Positions 8,695 through 16,683 of a stretch of DNA of 31,138 nucleotides are shown here, piece after piece. Source of the stretch: Oxalobacteraceae bacterium UBA4003 (GTDB taxonomy: Bacteria > Pseudomonadota > Gammaproteobacteria > Burkholderiales > Burkholderiaceae_D); contig DGBN01000033.1 in assembly GCA_002384815.1 (NCBI GenBank), positions 1 through 31,138 of the forward strand. The letters are read 5' to 3'. Positions within the stretch are counted from its first letter, which is position 1. Each line of letters begins with the position of its first letter. The notes beneath the pieces were generated by a model. The model did no database searches, had not been told where the DNA came from, and worked only from the letters and a program-made list of their open reading frames with translations. Made by a program: the position numbers and the translations under genes.

Positions 8695-8731
8695 AAAAGC
8701 CCCGCCATACGGAAACGTAAGCGGGGCTTTT
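8695..8731 (+). terminator. Rho-independent terminator of icd
   Basis: AAAAGCCCCGC (8695-8705) pairs perfectly with GCGGGGCTTTT (8721-8731). It lies 62 bases after the icd stop and can work in both directions. Confidence 0.85.
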
Positions 8732-8870
8732 CTATGCGACATCAGCTCCCGCAAGCGCGCTGACCGGTTCAAAGGCATCAGCAGCCCACTTGCATGAAAA
8801 TTTTCCTGTCGCAACACGTGGCGGGCGCCTGACAGCACAGTCATCACCCGAAGAACCAGACGCACAAAAC

Positions 8871-8899
8871 AAAAATCCCCGTGATAAACGAGGATTTTT
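8871..8899 (-). terminator. Terminator of the 42-codon gene (bidirectional)
   Basis: AAAAATCC-C-CG and CG-A-GGATTTTT form a stem with one mismatch around a seven-base loop, with T runs on both strands. It lies 38 bases past the stop of the small minus-strand gene, which supports that gene being real. Confidence 0.75.
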
Positions 8900-8936
8900 T
8901 AGCGGATCGGCATGATGCCGACCAATCTGCCACCTG

Positions 8937-9065
8937 TTACAGGTTCAGGTATTTCACCAGGCCATGGTAATGCGAACCGCGCGATTCGCACAGTTGCACG
9001 ATGGCAGCAATACGTTTGGCCAGAGTGGTTTCGGTGGAGACCGATGAAGACGATGCTTGTGACAT
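8937..9065 (-). CDS. Small protein of unknown function, 42 residues
   Basis: This short frame begins MSQASSSSVSTETTLAKR, continues with IAAIVQLCESRGSHYH and ends GLVKYLNL. Its reality rests on signals around it. An AAAGGAAA ribosome site stands seven bases before the ATG (complement of 9063-9065). A candidate promoter lies at 9105-9134. A terminator follows at 8871-8899. The product has a Ser/Thr-rich N-terminus, then a probably helical segment with one Cys, and a His-Tyr-His triplet; there is no signal peptide or membrane segment. I do not recognise the family. The overlapping longer frame in another phase lacks such signals. It diverges from lpxO. Confidence 0.7.
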   Translation of the reverse strand: MSQASSSSVSTETTLAKRIAAIVQLCESRGSHYHGLVKYLNL

Positions 9066-9104
9066 GGTATTTCCTTTCGTAGTTAACTCTTGTGGAGTGA
9101 CTAC

Positions 9105-9134
9105 AGTGTAGGAACATCTCAGCTATAAATCCAA
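9105..9134 (-). promoter_or_regulatory. Candidate promoter of the 42-codon gene
   Basis: On the minus strand, TTGGAT (complement of 9129-9134) and TACACT (complement of 9105-9110) are separated by 18 bases and resemble a sigma-70 promoter, giving a leader of about 30 bases. Confidence 0.45.
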
Positions 9135-9325
9135 TTCGATTTTCTGATATGAACTATTCACTTAACACATATCTAATCGCTACCTGCATAGCGGATTTTG
9201 TTTCCAAATTGCATGATTTCACTTTCTCCCGGCCTATCACGCCAAAATTGATGGCAGCCACTGCCAATCTGCGCGCATTTCCGTACAATTTATTTTCCTG
9301 CCTCATGCGATATGGGTACCGGAAA

Positions 9326-10222
9326 ATGATCAAGTGGCCTCTGATTACGCTGTTCCTGTGCAGCGTCTTTTACATTCACTACCGCGGCAAGGTGCGGCAT
9401 ACCTGGCTGCGGCAATCGACTGACCACTCTACCTTCATGGCGCCTATCAACGCGTTCATGACCTTGTTTTCCCATCTGCCGGATCGACCGTATCACCGCC
9501 TCGATAGCTACCCGGAAATACGCCCGCTGGCCGATCAATGGCAAGTCATACGCGATGAAGCGCTGGCCTTGCAGGAACACATCAAGACTTCCGCGAATTT
9601 TGACGATGCCGGCTTCAATTCCTTCTTCCGGCGCGGCTGGGCACGCTTCTATTTGAAATGGTATGGCGAAAGCCATCCGTCAGCACGGCAACGCTGCCCG
9701 CGTACCGTCGCCATTCTGGAATCCATCCCCATCATCAAGGCTGCCATGTTCGCGCAACTACCGCCGGGTGCCGATCTGGGCCGTCATCGCGATCCGTATG
9801 CCGGCTCGCTGCGTTACCACCTCGGCCTGGTAACACCGAACGACGACCGCTGTTTCATAGTCGTGGACGGCATACCTTATAGCTGGCGCGATGGCGAGGC
9901 GGTCATTTTCGATGAAACCTATATCCACTGGGCCGCCAATGAAAGCAATAAAAATCGCATCATTTTGTTTTGCGACCTGGAACGCAAAATGAAATGGCCC
10001 TGGGCACAAGCGGTCAACCGCTGGTTCGGCCGCAAGGTCATGGCCGCAACAGCTGCGCCCAACGATATGCAGGATCGCACCGGAGGCGTCAATCGCGCAT
10101 TCCGCCACGTCTATGCTGTGCGCCGCGCCGGCAAGAAACTGAAGATGCACAGCAAACCGCTGTATTACATCGTCAAGTGGTCGCTGCTGCTATCCATCGT
10201 GTCCGGAATACTGCTGATTTGA
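9326..10222 (+). CDS. lpxO: Lipid A hydroxylase LpxO (aspartyl/asparaginyl beta-hydroxylase family)
   Basis: LpxO is an Fe(II)/2-oxoglutarate dioxygenase at the inner membrane that adds a 2-hydroxyl to a secondary acyl chain of lipid A. From the ATG at 9326 the protein is 298 residues, matching the roughly 300 of known LpxO, and starts with a membrane segment (4-18) followed by the typical YRGKVRHTWLRQSTDHSTFMAP block, written here in part. The iron ligands are visible as H154-R-D156 and H201. A hydrophobic C-terminus (about 280-297) may be a second anchor. The frame is open back to 9149, but those 59 extra codons do not resemble the family and are treated as leader. A terminator follows at 10258-10285. 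Confidence 0.88.
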   Translation: MIKWPLITLFLCSVFYIHYRGKVRHTWLRQSTDHSTFMAPINAFMTLFSHLPDRPYHRLDSYPEIRPLADQWQVIRDEALALQEHIKTSANFDDAGFNSFFRRGWARFYLKWYGESHPSARQRCPRTVAILESIPIIKAAMFAQLPPGADLGRHRDPYAGSLRYHLGLVTPNDDRCFIVVDGIPYSWRDGEAVIFDETYIHWAANESNKNRIILFCDLERKMKWPWAQAVNRWFGRKVMAATAAPNDMQDRTGGVNRAFRHVYAVRRAGKKLKMHSKPLYYIVKWSLLLSIVSGILLI

Positions 10223-10257
10223 GCATGGCCGGATCAAGCCTTCGAGCCACAAATGCA

Positions 10258-10285
10258 AACAGCCCGGTCATACCGGGCTGTTTTT
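10258..10285 (+). terminator. Rho-independent terminator of lpxO
   Basis: AACAGCCCGGT (10258-10268) pairs perfectly with ACCGGGCTGTT (10272-10282) around a three-base loop and runs into Ts. It lies 36 bases after lpxO and could also end the converging zinc-ribbon gene. Confidence 0.9.
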
Positions 10286-10316
10286 CATGATTTGAGGCGT
10301 GAATCGAGGGAGAAAT

Positions 10317-10544
10317 CTAGTGATGCATGACCGGAATTTGCTCACGCTTGTTCCAGGCTGCTATTGCATCCTGATCATTTTTAGCTTCAGAACTGGCACT
10401 GAAATGCGCTGCATTGTGATTCAACGTGCATGCTTCATTCAAACAATGCACATAGCTGTAAGGCCGTTCGGATTCAAGGTAATGGGCTTCTTTCAGTTCT
10501 GCTGCACTACCGCAAACAGGACAAGATTTTAATGTTGCATCCAT
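10317..10544 (-). CDS. Lar-like small zinc-ribbon protein
   Basis: The 75-residue product has CPVCG at 8-12, a second cysteine pair at C34 and C39 (C-x4-C) and ends in DAIAAWNKR. This is the pattern of the Lar (restriction alleviation protein) family of small zinc ribbons: CPxCG, then a second Cys pair, then a closing AIxAWN motif. The second pair is spaced more widely than the usual CxxC. The ATG (complement of 10542-10544) follows a good AGGAG site. Lar of the Rac prophage modulates type I restriction, but many chromosomal relatives have no known role, so only the zinc-ribbon fold is claimed. No restriction system or prophage gene is nearby. Confidence 0.7.
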   Translation of the reverse strand: MDATLKSCPVCGSAAELKEAHYLESERPYSYVHCLNEACTLNHNAAHFSASSEAKNDQDAIAAWNKREQIPVMHH

Positions 10545-10815
10545 TTTTCTCTCCTAAGTGGTTACATTGCGTCTCTTCTCGATCTCGTCTGATAACTTCG
10601 ATACTTAAGAGTTCAGCGCCATCCTCCTGATAGTTGTTGGATTTAATTTTCTTTGCAAGTAACGCTACCCTCGCATTACTTGATTTAAATTCTAGTACAA
10701 AATCGCAGCCAAGGTTTTTTAAACCTTACAACTTATCTGTATTTGAAATGATGTGTCCGGCGCGTGCACACGCTGGCCACCGCAGCATCGCTGACGATGC
10801 GATGGTTCTCGCCTA

Positions 10816-12663
10816 TTATTTTTTGGTGTTTTCGCATTTGAGCTGATCTGATGGCCAGGGCTCTGTATGCAAACGCCTTCCCGCAATTTGCAGTTCCTTG
10901 AAGGGCGGGGTCACAAGCGTATAGCTACCTTCGGCCAAGGCCTGCAATAAATCCTTGCAGTTCGAGTTGATACCATTGATCATGCCGCCCGGTTGCCACT
11001 TTCCATCTGCAGCCAGAACGAAGACTACTGCCGGACGATAATTTTCTATATTTTTTATCAGAATTTCTGTTTTTCCATCGGCATTCAAATCGATCAGGTA
11101 AGCATTGCATTTGCTATCCTGCAGCAACAGGCATTGCGGAAACATGTAATTTTTTTCAAACCCGCTCCAGCTCTGATGAATGAACGTTGCCGGCAAAACC
11201 TGATTGGCAGGCCAGACCGTGATGTTGGCAGCACGCGCAGTGGCATCGGTGAGCGGAAGCGGGGTCGCACGAACCCATTTGTTTTTCTTGAGCAGCGTTG
11301 CTTCTGCACGCTTGTTCAAGAGTGCAGCATCGACACCGGTGCGGGTGCTCTTGAGTTTTTGCAAGGCATCGTTGCCATAGCGCGCGCCTTCAAACCGCAA
11401 ATAATCAAAATCGAATTGCCCGGCGTTCACCTTGCCTGCCCCCAGGCGAGACAGCTGGTCAGCAACCGACAAGCGCGCCGGATCGGCGATCGGTGTGAAC
11501 AGGGCCAACAGCACAGCCAGAACCACGAAAGCCGTCAGCACATTGATCGGTGCGATACGCTCCAGCCAGGTCCTGCGCTCCATCGCCGCCCACAGATAGC
11601 CGCAGGCATAACACGCCGCTACCAGCAGACAGGCTGCCGCAATAATGCGATCGGTCGTCCAGCCATACTGCTGCACGCGCAATGTCAGCGAATAGATGGC
11701 GATCAGCGCGATGGGTAACAACAGTATGCAAGCCAACCTGGCACTGCCGCGCAGCACGCGCGCCACGTCCGCTCCCACTTCGCCGCCCTGGAATGTCGCA
11801 TTGATCAGCAGCACCAGCACTACCATCGCACCCAGCAATACAGATGTGGCGTGACGCGTCGCCCATAATGGTTCAAGTCCGGCGAAGGGCAGGCTGAGCA
11901 GAAAGCCACCGACGATCAGCGTCGTGATCGGCAACAGCCATGACATCAACACCAGCAACAAGCTGCGTATGCCGCGCACGATGCCGGGTCGCACATCGGT
12001 GATATGCAAGGCGGTGGAAAAAGCAAATGCCGTAACCGGAATGAAGAACCACGAGCGACGCAGCAATGCGGACAGGAAATCGAGCTTGACCAGCATGAAC
12101 AAGGTCGCACCCAGCCACAGGATCAGCCACAACACGCCAACGAACAGAATCGAGAACGTGATCTGGATAATCAGCTTCCACGCAAGTTCAAAATAGGATG
12201 GATAACGCGCAATGCGACGCTTATCGACTCCCGCTGCCAGCACCAGTGCATGCGCAATATAAAAACCGATGGCGGCAAAGCACACCATCAGTCCCGAAGG
12301 TGTCGCCCGCGACATGCCTTGCGCAACGCCAAACCAGTTCCGGTCAAGAAATCCTTGCCTCCAGATATCGTAGACGCCGAGTACGGAGACAATGATGGCT
12401 ACCGTGAGCATCCAGAGCCACATGCGCCGTGTTTCCAGATGGCCGAAACCGGAAATGAACAGTACCGGCACGAACAGGAAAATCAGCAATAGCGGTGCAA
12501 AAAGGTAAGGGCTGGTCACCGGCCATGTCGCGTTCTTGAGGGACAAGTACAGGAAATAAAGTACGATGCCCTGCAACAGGCCGACCAGCAGTCGCAAGCG
12601 CGCCACGCGATCAGTCACAATGGATCTTGGTATCGAATGCTCTTCATCCGCGGCTGTATGCAT
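10816..12663 (-). CDS. DUF4153-type polytopic membrane protein
   Basis: The 615-residue product has about eleven hydrophobic segments between residues 24 and 393 (for example VGLLQGIVLYFLYLSL, PYLFAPLLLIFLFVPVLF, LLVLMSWLLPITTLIVGG). A soluble C-terminal region of about 220 residues follows. The layout and the N-terminal half resemble the DUF4153 family of inner-membrane proteins, whose function is not established. The C-terminal part includes CLLQDSKCNAYLIDLNADGKTEILI, a segment that resembles an integrin-type or FG-GAP calcium-binding loop (DLNADGKTE), given here in parts. It is transcribed alone. Family assignment is from overall resemblance and is fairly confident; the role is unknown. 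Confidence 0.75.
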   Translation of the reverse strand: MHTAADEEHSIPRSIVTDRVARLRLLVGLLQGIVLYFLYLSLKNATWPVTSPYLFAPLLLIFLFVPVLFISGFGHLETRRMWLWMLTVAIIVSVLGVYDIWRQGFLDRNWFGVAQGMSRATPSGLMVCFAAIGFYIAHALVLAAGVDKRRIARYPSYFELAWKLIIQITFSILFVGVLWLILWLGATLFMLVKLDFLSALLRRSWFFIPVTAFAFSTALHITDVRPGIVRGIRSLLLVLMSWLLPITTLIVGGFLLSLPFAGLEPLWATRHATSVLLGAMVVLVLLINATFQGGEVGADVARVLRGSARLACILLLPIALIAIYSLTLRVQQYGWTTDRIIAAACLLVAACYACGYLWAAMERRTWLERIAPINVLTAFVVLAVLLALFTPIADPARLSVADQLSRLGAGKVNAGQFDFDYLRFEGARYGNDALQKLKSTRTGVDAALLNKRAEATLLKKNKWVRATPLPLTDATARAANITVWPANQVLPATFIHQSWSGFEKNYMFPQCLLLQDSKCNAYLIDLNADGKTEILIKNIENYRPAVVFVLAADGKWQPGGMINGINSNCKDLLQALAEGSYTLVTPPFKELQIAGRRLHTEPWPSDQLKCENTKK

Positions 12664-12767
12664 CGCTGATTCCCTGTTTGTTTTTATGAATCCGGCAAAA
12701 TGGCACCCTCTTGTCCACCTGTTGATTCCGATTTCGAATCACGGGTGACGGACAAGTATAGTGGATG

Positions 12768-12999
12768 GAATGGCAATCTTGTTGATGCGTGAAGCTGCGC
12801 AGCAGGCATATCCCGGCAATACTCAAACTGCGTCCTTATTAACGGGAACCGGCACGCTGACTTACCGGCTTGATGATGTGGCAGCGGCCGGATGTCCGGC
12901 ACGTCATCCGCTGGTAACAATCGCTGCTTACACTACGCAGTGTCCTCCATCCAGGTATTGGATTTCTGCCCGCGCCGCAAGGTTCGCGGGCTTTTTTTT
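12768..12999 (+). ncRNA. Candidate small RNA
   Basis: The interval ends in a perfect terminator with eight Ts, and the nearest upstream plus-strand gene (lpxO) is already terminated 2.7 kb before. A TATAGT element at 12757-12762 could be the -10 box; the -35 region is poor. Between them are nested inverted repeats: CAGCGG/CCGCTG (12882-12913) enclosing CCGGA/TCCGG, then CACT/AGTG near 12931-12942, then ATCCA/TGGAT (12949-12963). It does not look like 6S, SRP, tmRNA or RNase P RNA. The 5' end is a guess. Confidence 0.4.
12968..12999 (+). terminator. Orphan Rho-independent terminator
   Basis: GCCCGCG (12968-12974) pairs with CGCGGGC (12985-12991) around a ten-base loop, followed by eight Ts. 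The T run is only on the plus-strand side, so it terminates rightward transcription, although no gene ends here. Confidence 0.85.
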
Positions 13000-13026
13000 A
13001 TTGACCGAGTGAGATGCCGCCAGGGT

Positions 13027-13512
13027 TCAGCGCTTTTCAAATACGCCTTCAGCACGATTTTTTTTCACGTCATTCCATGTGAAAATTTGCGCATTCATCG
13101 CAATGTAAACACCATGAGACAAGGTCTGCGCGATGCCGCAGGCAAAACCGAAGTTGAACAATGCGTCCGAATTCCTGACTTCGTAAGGCACCATGGCGCC
13201 GGTCAGCACGATGGTTTTCGGCAATTGCGCCGCACCCAGCACCTCCGCCGTTTCACGCATGGTGTCGGTACCGTGCACGACGATTATGCTGGTTTCATCC
13301 GCGCGCAGGCAGGACGCGGCAATGCGCTGGCGGTCGGCGTCATGCATGTCCAGCGAATCGAGGAAAGGTAATTGTTCCAGCTGAATCGGCACCGTGATCC
13401 GGCACCGCTTGATGATGTGCGGCAGGTGACCCTTGCCGAAATTCAGCTCGCCCGCAATTTCATCGTAATGTTTATCGAAGGTACCGCCGGTGGCAATGAT
13501 GCGCAGAGTCAT
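13027..13512 (-). CDS. Single-domain asparaginase-like protein
   Basis: The 161-residue product matches the N-terminal half of type I/II L-asparaginases. It has TGGTFDK with the nucleophile-type Thr (T11), VHGTDTM at 79-85 carrying the second Thr-Asp pair, and TGAMVP at 104-109. Full enzymes are about 330 residues and use a residue from the C-terminal domain of a partner subunit. This protein stops after the first domain with no remnant of the second domain behind it, so it is a short family member and not an obvious pseudogene. Whether it hydrolyses asparagine is not shown. The ATG is the complement of 13510-13512. It stands alone on the minus strand. Confidence 0.75.
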   Translation of the reverse strand: MTLRIIATGGTFDKHYDEIAGELNFGKGHLPHIIKRCRITVPIQLEQLPFLDSLDMHDADRQRIAASCLRADETSIIVVHGTDTMRETAEVLGAAQLPKTIVLTGAMVPYEVRNSDALFNFGFACGIAQTLSHGVYIAMNAQIFTWNDVKKNRAEGVFEKR

Positions 13513-13688
13513 TTGGAATCACACAAGGCAAGAGATGGTCCGGAAGCGGATTTGTCATCATAACGCGAGCAGCGCCGCAATGAAAAGAGGCGCATAACTA
13601 TCAGACGATAAATATGCAAATAATGGCAGTCCGGTCACCAGCGACAGCGCACTTGTCAAATGGCGCCGCCCCATCCCTCTGCCCTTGC

Positions 13689-13706
13689 GACGATGCAGGC
13701 ATCGTC
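13689..13706 (-). repeat. Hairpin at the end of the Cache-CheW gene
   Basis: GACGATGC and GCATCGTC form an eight-pair stem with a two-base centre, overlapping the stop codon of the minus-strand gene. There is no T run beyond it, so it is at most a 3'-end structure. Confidence 0.45.
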
Positions 13707-16263
13707 AGGCAGCAATCTTCATCGCGGAATCAATCGGAATTTCCTCGTTGTTGAGCACCGCAAACAAATGATCGACGTTAATCGATTGAATCAGCAGATT
13801 GCCGCGATTGGCCTGTATCACTTCCGTCACCAGCATGCCGGCACTCGGTGCTGCCAGCGGAGTCGGCACGATTTGCGATGGCTGGAATTCCGGCACACCA
13901 TGCAACTCGCTGACCAGCAAACCTATGCTTTGATTGCCGCGTTTGACGATGATGACCTGGCTGCTGCTGTCTATCTCCGACTTGACGCCACGCATCAAAT
14001 GGCCAAGATCGAATACCCAGACGAAATGCCTGGCTTCATTGTCATGCTGCAGGGCGAGAATGCCGACACGTTCCGCACGGCTGCCCATGGACATCGGCGA
14101 AATCGCCGATGCCGGCAATGCCTCTTGCGCGTATTCTGCCGCCAGTGCGAACAGCGAACCATCGATGAAGAAGGTGGCGAATTCACGACCGGGCGCTGCG
14201 CCTGGATCGATCTCCAGTTCGGTCGCTGCACTGTTGCCGGTATTGAGCTGTTGCCGCTCTTCGCCAAAGGCCTTGTAGACCACGGCCAGCACATCTTCGC
14301 GATAACCATCGGAGGTCTTGAACTCGCGATAACCGTGCGACATCGTGCAACCGAGAATCGCGTAGTGACCGTCGTGGATGACGATACGTGAAGCACTGCT
14401 GCCGTTTTTCATCTTCAGCAATTCCGGAGCTATGTCGAGCATGGCGCCGACCGGGCGCGTCGCATCGGTGCTGGAAATAATCCGGCCGCTGCGATCAACG
14501 AAGAGGGCGCTGACGTCTTCCTTGTCGCCTAGTGCACCTTGCAGCATCGCAGAAAATTCAGGTTCGGAATCAAACACGATACCGATACCGCCTACCACTT
14601 GCGATGGATTCTCCGGATGACGAATCGCCGCGTGATACACATAGGTTGGGCGGTTGCCGTACAGCAGTGTATTTTCAAACGGGGTGACGTAGTACTGCTG
14701 ATCGCTGGACAAGCCGCACACCTGTTCAAAAGTAGTGTCATCGATCAAGGTACCGACCACATTCAAACCGTCTTTCTTGTAGTCGCTGCTGGAAATGATG
14801 GTGCCGGTCGCGTCATACACAAATATCCGTGTGTACACCGTGTAGAGCGAGTTGATGTAATCGAGTATCTCGGTCAAACGTGCGACTGTTTCTGCCGACT
14901 TGACCGGCGCGGCCAGCGCAAGCTGCAACTCCGGCGTCAAGGCCCACCAGCGGCAATCGTCGGAGCGCTCATACAGATTGCGGTCCAGCAGATCGACCAT
15001 CAGATGCGAGACAAATTCCGAGTCGCGCAGGCTGGACGACAACACCGTTTCATACAGATCGCGTATCGATTGCGAAAACAGTTCATTGCTGCGTGCACCG
15101 GTTTCGCTGATTTGTTCGAGTATGGTTTTGAGTTTCAGCAGTTCGCCGTTTTGACCAGCGGTCATGACTTGCCCGTTCCAGACCACGCGACGTATGGTTT
15201 CTGCCGCGCTCATGATTTCAAACAAGGGCGGGCAAAACGATTCGGCATGCGATAGCAAGCCATCGGCGACGTTTTTCTCCAGCGAAGTCAGTGCATTGGT
15301 TGCCAGGCCGGTGAAGCCCAGCTCGACCGGAATCATTACTTGCCCTTGCCAGCCCGGTGGCCCCATATAACCTTGATAACCGTCGGCGGAAAAAGTGCGC
15401 GCCAGGTATTCGCGGCCGCCATACACGACCAGACGCGGGTCGGCATCGCGGTTGACCGGCACAATCGCACCGACCGGAATCCAGCGCGGATCGGCACTGG
15501 CGATCACACGACTTTCACCATCGAGCAACAGCATATTGGAACGTTCGGCCGGATCGCGATGCGAACGGAAAATGCTCGCCATCTCTTCCTCGAAATGAAA
15601 GCACAGGCACAACACGCCGACCGCTGCGCCGGTTTCCGGATGATGCATGCGACGCGAGTAGATCAAGGCTTCATGTTTGCCGGGACGCAGATCGGTCGCG
15701 CGGAAGGTTTCTACATAGGTATCGGACGCCAGCGTTTGCCGAATCAGCGGATCGATGCTGCCTTCCAGCGGAGTGGATTCATCGATCTGTACCAGCACGT
15801 TGCCGGCCTCATCCAGCAAAATGATTTCGTCATAGACGGTGTATTTGTTGCGATAGGCGCTCAGGCGCGCACGTATCATGTCGCGGTCGTCGTGCAGGCC
15901 GGCGACAAAGGTGCAGAGTTCGCGATCGGTGGCGAGAAAGCCGACGTCGGCGGTACGCTCATACAAGTTGCGCACCACGATATCAATCACGTATTGCGCC
16001 TTGGTGCCTATCTCTTCCAGCACATTGGAAACTTTTTCACGCACCAGGCTGCTCACCAGCTCCTGCTCCAGACGATTGAAACCGGCGCGGGTCGCTGCCA
16101 TCGTCGGCAGAATCGCCTTCGCCTCGACCGGACAGTTCATCTTGGCGGACGCCTCTATCATGCGCCACATCAGGTTCAGCTCGCGCAATGATTCTTCGCA
16201 GCGACTGACATCGCGCATGTAAGGCAGGAAGGTGTCGATTTGCAGTACGGAATGATGGTCCAT
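13705..16263 (-). CDS. Soluble double-Cache-like protein with C-terminal CheW domain
   Basis: The 852-residue product ends in a CheW-like domain (about 690-840), the adaptor fold that links chemoreceptors to the CheA kinase. The N-terminal 670 residues contain two related halves. The first has RNLYERTADVGFLATD at 98-113 and YTVYDEIILLDEAGNV at 141-156. The second has RNLYERSDD at 428-436 and YTVYTRIFVYDATGTI at 474-489, an offset of about 330. Both read as Cache-type sensor domains. No membrane segment or signal peptide is visible, which is unusual for Cache domains. The ATG at 16263 is chosen because GGGAG precedes it at the right distance; an extra 61 codons upstream lack such support. No che or fla genes are nearby. 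Confidence 0.75.
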   Translation of the reverse strand: MDHHSVLQIDTFLPYMRDVSRCEESLRELNLMWRMIEASAKMNCPVEAKAILPTMAATRAGFNRLEQELVSSLVREKVSNVLEEIGTKAQYVIDIVVRNLYERTADVGFLATDRELCTFVAGLHDDRDMIRARLSAYRNKYTVYDEIILLDEAGNVLVQIDESTPLEGSIDPLIRQTLASDTYVETFRATDLRPGKHEALIYSRRMHHPETGAAVGVLCLCFHFEEEMASIFRSHRDPAERSNMLLLDGESRVIASADPRWIPVGAIVPVNRDADPRLVVYGGREYLARTFSADGYQGYMGPPGWQGQVMIPVELGFTGLATNALTSLEKNVADGLLSHAESFCPPLFEIMSAAETIRRVVWNGQVMTAGQNGELLKLKTILEQISETGARSNELFSQSIRDLYETVLSSSLRDSEFVSHLMVDLLDRNLYERSDDCRWWALTPELQLALAAPVKSAETVARLTEILDYINSLYTVYTRIFVYDATGTIISSSDYKKDGLNVVGTLIDDTTFEQVCGLSSDQQYYVTPFENTLLYGNRPTYVYHAAIRHPENPSQVVGGIGIVFDSEPEFSAMLQGALGDKEDVSALFVDRSGRIISSTDATRPVGAMLDIAPELLKMKNGSSASRIVIHDGHYAILGCTMSHGYREFKTSDGYREDVLAVVYKAFGEERQQLNTGNSAATELEIDPGAAPGREFATFFIDGSLFALAAEYAQEALPASAISPMSMGSRAERVGILALQHDNEARHFVWVFDLGHLMRGVKSEIDSSSQVIIVKRGNQSIGLLVSELHGVPEFQPSQIVPTPLAAPSAGMLVTEVIQANRGNLLIQSINVDHLFAVLNNEEIPIDSAMKIAA

Positions 16264-16683
16264 CTGAAGCTCCCTGGTCTGTGATTTTTTCGGTGCCACT
16301 CCAAACGGCACTCTGGCAAGACTTGTTCGCTTGATTAATGCACACAGGCAATAAGCAAATTGCAGACCAGCGGAGAATTTTCTTGTGCTTTTCCAATGCT
16401 TGAATGTGAACTCAGCGCCGTCCTCAACCTGGATATTCACGTGCACTGCGGGTTCTGGCTCGCATGAGCAAACTCACGGATGTTTAATTCGTGAAGCGCG
16501 TTTGCATATAGCGTTGCATAGAAGTTATTGCTGCTTTCTTTGCGCAACATTGCATCGCGAGCTTCTGCTTCACGTTCCTGCTTCATTTAATAGCGCCGCA
16601 AGAAAAACGCTCGCTGACTGTGCACCGCAAATGCCGTTACACTATCGCCGGTCCGCAACATTTATAAATCGTATTTTTTAGCC
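16264..16683. other. Divergent intergenic region, no clear features
   Basis: These 420 bases separate the Cache-CheW gene (minus) from the 257-residue protein gene (plus). A GTGCC/GGCAC inverted repeat lies near 16292-16310 in the leader of the minus-strand gene. I see no convincing gene, no sigma-28-type promoter and no terminator. Confidence 0.5.

Larger units (their letters stand above)
8634..8936. other. icd 3' intergenic region with three hairpins
   Basis: This 303-base gap carries two hairpins ending the icd transcript and, at 8871-8899, the terminator of the converging 42-codon gene. The middle part (about 8735-8865) shows no convincing gene on either strand. Confidence 0.6.
12664..13026. 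other. Gene-free interval with orphan terminator
   Basis: This 363-base stretch lies between two minus-strand genes. Its minus strand must carry the promoter of the DUF4153 gene. Its plus strand has a TATAGT -10-like element (12757-12762), several small inverted repeats and a strong terminator (12968-12999) that no plus-strand gene explains. A plus-strand frame open across it reads through the terminator stem and has no protein-like character. Confidence 0.6.

Noticed and set aside
9149..9325. N-terminal extension of LpxO by 59 codons
   Set aside because: The added residues do not resemble the family; the protein from 9326 has the expected length and start.
12745..12755. GTGACGGACAA shared with 1948-1958 near dnaA
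   Set aside because: An 11-base match within 31 kb on two strands is expected by chance many times.
12761..13012. 83-codon plus-strand frame across the orphan terminator
   Set aside because: It reads through the terminator stem and T run, starts without a proper ribosome site in the chosen frame, and its composition is not protein-like.
16264..16446. 61-codon N-terminal extension of the Cache-CheW protein
   Set aside because: GGGAG lies just before the internal ATG at 16263, and the extension is not followed by a signal anchor that would explain membrane location.
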